DNA of 6,470 bases from CAYXWM01 sp964392115 (GTDB lineage Bacteria > Bacillota > Clostridia > Lachnospirales > WRBF01): the NCBI GenBank assembly GCA_964392115.1, contig CAYMOU010000114.1, positions 1-6,470 of the forward strand, in the 5' to 3' direction. Below are positions 5,631-6,470 of the stretch, in pieces. The position numbers and the translations under genes were made by a program. Each line of letters begins with the position of its first letter. Within the stretch, counting starts at the first letter, position 1. A model generated the notes under the pieces. The model was not told the DNA's origin, searched no databases, and saw nothing but the letters and a program-made list of their open reading frames with translations.

Positions 5631-5740
5631 CCTTGAGGGAGAAAACCTTTTTACAGACGGCGAAAAAAGGTTTTCTCCCTCATACTAATTCCATTTTGAA
5701 TAGAAGATAAAAACGGAATTAGTCATAAAAACCCTCTTTC
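5631..5740 (-). repeat. Palindromic intergenic repeat, family R1, copy B (interrupted)
   Basis: The core is a perfect 19-bp stem: plus-strand 5634-5652 (TGAGGGAGAAAACCTTTTT) is the exact reverse complement of 5664-5682 around an 11-nt loop. Read on the minus strand the element opens with GAAAGAGGGTTT (5740-5729) and ends AAGGTTTTCTCCCTCAAGG, matching copy A in the cmk-plsC gap. Between the opening string and the stem lies a foreign-looking 40-bp palindrome (5684-5723). A long uninterrupted T-run does not follow either side of the stem, so it is not a standard terminator. No gene is present. Confidence 0.7.
5684..5723. repeat. MITE-like palindrome, family R2, short copy inserted in R1
   Basis: The 14-nt ends ACTAATTCCATTTT (5684-5697) and AAAACGGAATTAGT (5710-5723) are reverse complementary with one mismatch, around an 11-nt centre. 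CAT flanks both sides (5681-5683 and 5724-5726), which could be a 3-bp target duplication. The left 13 bases match the long R2 copy in the rnc leader. It reads as a minimal mobile palindrome sitting within repeat R1. Confidence 0.65.
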
Positions 5741-5751
5741 CAAAAAAGCCG

Positions 5752-5779
5752 ATTATAAAATATGGTATTCGATTTTAAG
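5752..5779 (-). promoter_or_regulatory. Candidate promoter for plsX-acpP
   Basis: The minus strand has a perfect -10 hexamer TATAAT (5752-5757), with CTTAAA (5774-5779) 16 nt upstream as a poor -35 (3 of 6 matches to TTGACA). Transcription would start near 5745 and give plsX a leader of about 190 nt containing the nested R2 and R1 hairpins. A second, weaker pair lies closer to the gene: TTGGAG (5613-5618), 18 nt, TATTTT (5589-5594). Either is tentative in AT-rich DNA. Confidence 0.35.
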
Positions 5780-5820
5780 GTAGACTTATTTCTCGGCCAA
5801 AAATAGCACAACATAACAGT

Positions 5821-5895
5821 AAAGACAGCAAATATACCAAATTCCGAAAACCGGGGCAAAACCCTCGGGAAAGGGAGGTAGGATTAGCTGTCTTT
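5821..5895 (-). other. Nested-stem structured element after rpmF, possible terminator
   Basis: The element starts 9 nt after the rpmF stop in transcript direction. AAAGACAGC (5821-5829) and GCTGTCTTT (5887-5895) form a perfect 9-bp outer stem. TACC (5835-5838) can pair with GGTA (5877-5880). At the centre CCGGGG (5851-5856) pairs with CCCTCGG (5862-5868) with one bulge around a 5-nt loop. On the transcribed strand this inner hairpin is followed by only four U residues, so it is at best a weak intrinsic terminator for yceD-rpmF. I do not recognise a known riboswitch consensus. It could instead be another palindromic repeat, seen once here. Confidence 0.45.
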
Positions 5896-5904
5896 TGGAA
5901 TGTG

Positions 5905-6078
5905 TTACACAACTTCTTTTTTATTGTAGTTACCGCAAGCTTTGCAAACCCTGTGAGATTTCATAAGCTCGCCGCATTTGCTGCAGGAAACCAGGCTCGG
6001 CAATGAAATTTTCCATGTTTGAGCACGTCTTTTGTCACGTCTAGCCTTTGAAGTCTTACCTTTTGGACATATAGCCAT
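5905..6078 (-). CDS. rpmF: Large-subunit ribosomal protein bL32
   Basis: L32 is a small basic 50S protein. The 57-aa product reads KTSKARRDKRRAQTW near the N-terminus and then has a four-cysteine zinc ribbon, CSKCG (Cys32, Cys35) and CKACG (Cys45, Cys48), with the conserved HRVC. The zinc-binding form is the ancestral one; some bacteria keep a cysteine-free paralogue used under zinc limitation. The N-terminus is MAICPKGKTSK rather than the common MAVPKRKTSK, that is, one extra residue (Cys4). The ATG has GGAGG at 6086-6090 with a 7-nt spacer. The DUF177 gene ends 27 nt upstream, the pairing found across most bacteria. Confidence 0.97.
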   Translation of the reverse strand: MAICPKGKTSKARRDKRRAQTWKISLPSLVSCSKCGELMKSHRVCKACGNYNKKEVV

Positions 6079-6105
6079 GAGTACACCTCCTTATATGCTT
6101 TTTGC

Positions 6106-6470
6106 TTATAAATTATCTTCTTTTTTGCAACTACAGTTAACAAAGTTCAAATCACAGCCACAGATTTCGCATATACCTTTACAATCGTCGCTGCAAGCAA
6201 CTTTCATGGGCATATTCATCAGAATATCCGGCAAGAGGTCTATTTCGATTTTTCCGCCTTTAACAGGCAGAAGGTCGGAATTGTCACCCTTGGGCAAATG
6301 CGAAAAGGTCATGCTGACGGAAGCTTCAAAACTATGTTCGACCGGTTTTAAACATAAGTCGCAACTCGCCTGCAAAACGCAATTAAAAGAGCCTTTGTAA
6401 GAAACAGTAGCCTTGTTTTTTTCAACGAAACCTTCTGCATGGACTGTAACCTGATTGTCTGCAAGGCAAT
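6106..6470 (-). CDS. DUF177 / YceD family protein, 5' end outside window
   Basis: The last 120 codons are visible; the reading frame is open through the window edge, so the gene begins upstream. The family (YceD, DUF177) is encoded next to rpmF across bacteria and plants and is tied to 23S rRNA accumulation. Seen: a beta-rich region with the typical VTVHAEGFVEKN and ATVSYKG, the CDLCLKPV cysteine pair, an acidic middle, and the C-terminal cysteine cluster CSDDCKGICEICGCDLN ending CSCKKEDNL. The four-or-more-cysteine tail suggests metal binding, as in other Firmicute members. A TTG at 6375 is in frame but internal, because family sequence continues before it. rpmF follows after 27 nt, so the two are surely co-transcribed. 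Confidence 0.93.
   Translation of the reverse strand, partial: CLADNQVTVHAEGFVEKNKATVSYKGSFNCVLQASCDLCLKPVEHSFEASVSMTFSHLPKGDNSDLLPVKGGKIEIDLLPDILMNMPMKVACSDDCKGICEICGCDLNFVNCSCKKEDNL

Noticed and set aside
5634..5682. The 19-bp perfect stem as an intrinsic terminator
   Set aside because: Neither strand has a U-run after the stem; the T tract is within the stem itself, and the sequence recurs elsewhere as a repeat.
5684..5723. FapR-type operator ahead of plsX
   Set aside because: The ACTAATTCC ends recall a fatty-acid regulator palindrome, but the spacing and centre do not fit the FapR site, and the same ends occur in the rnc leader as part of a longer repeat.
5961..6143. 60-aa minus-strand reading frame overlapping rpmF
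   Set aside because: It overlaps the well-supported L32 gene in another frame and resembles no family.
6106..6375. 89-aa gene starting at TTG 6375
   Set aside because: Clear DUF177 sequence continues upstream in the same frame to the window edge, so the TTG is internal.
1..6470. A novel defence, mobile or biosynthetic system
   Set aside because: All coding sequence is accounted for by housekeeping genes; there is no transposase, integrase, CRISPR array or unknown multi-gene cassette.

Overview
The window is a single run of co-directional housekeeping genes, all on the minus strand. In transcription order (high to low coordinates) they are: the DUF177/YceD protein gene (5' end outside the window), rpmF, plsX, acpP, rnc, a HI0933/BaiN-type flavoprotein gene, cmk, plsC and ispH (3' end outside the window). 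Gene content, strong AGGAGG-type ribosome binding sites, a four-cysteine (zinc) L32, moderate AT richness and clostridial-type order point to a Firmicute of class Clostridia. A gut Oscillospirales/Ruminococcaceae-like lineage is a reasonable guess, but the window cannot prove it.

Layout. Positions 5905-6470 hold yceD-rpmF, the usual 23S rRNA/L32 pair. Positions 5554-5904 are a 351-bp gap carrying a structured element, a candidate promoter and nested palindromic repeats. Positions 4313-5553 hold plsX-acpP with a 2-nt gap. Positions 4009-4312 are a second gap of about 300 bp, with three hairpin-forming repeats directly upstream of rnc. Positions 3328-4008 are rnc, which overlaps the flavoprotein gene (2087-3331) by 4 bp. 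cmk follows (to 1332) and has no canonical start codon. A 173-bp gap holds another long palindrome, then plsC (571-1158) and ispH (1-566) follow with a 4-nt spacer.

How the genes work together. PlsX makes acyl-phosphate from acyl-ACP, AcpP carries the acyl chain, and PlsC adds the second acyl chain to lysophosphatidate, so three steps of phosphatidic-acid synthesis are encoded here (PlsY is not in the window). Cmk recycles CMP released by CDP-diacylglycerol-dependent phospholipid synthesis and feeds dCTP. IspH ends the MEP isoprenoid pathway. RNase III, L32 and YceD belong to rRNA and ribosome maturation.

No CRISPR array, transposase, phage gene, tRNA or defence system is visible, and the coding genes are ordinary. 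The unusual content is intergenic. There are two families of short palindromic, MITE-like repeats, one apparently inserted inside the other. There is a long hairpin in the rnc leader that could be an RNase III substrate, and a nested stem structure just after rpmF. The missing start codon of cmk is the main coding anomaly.
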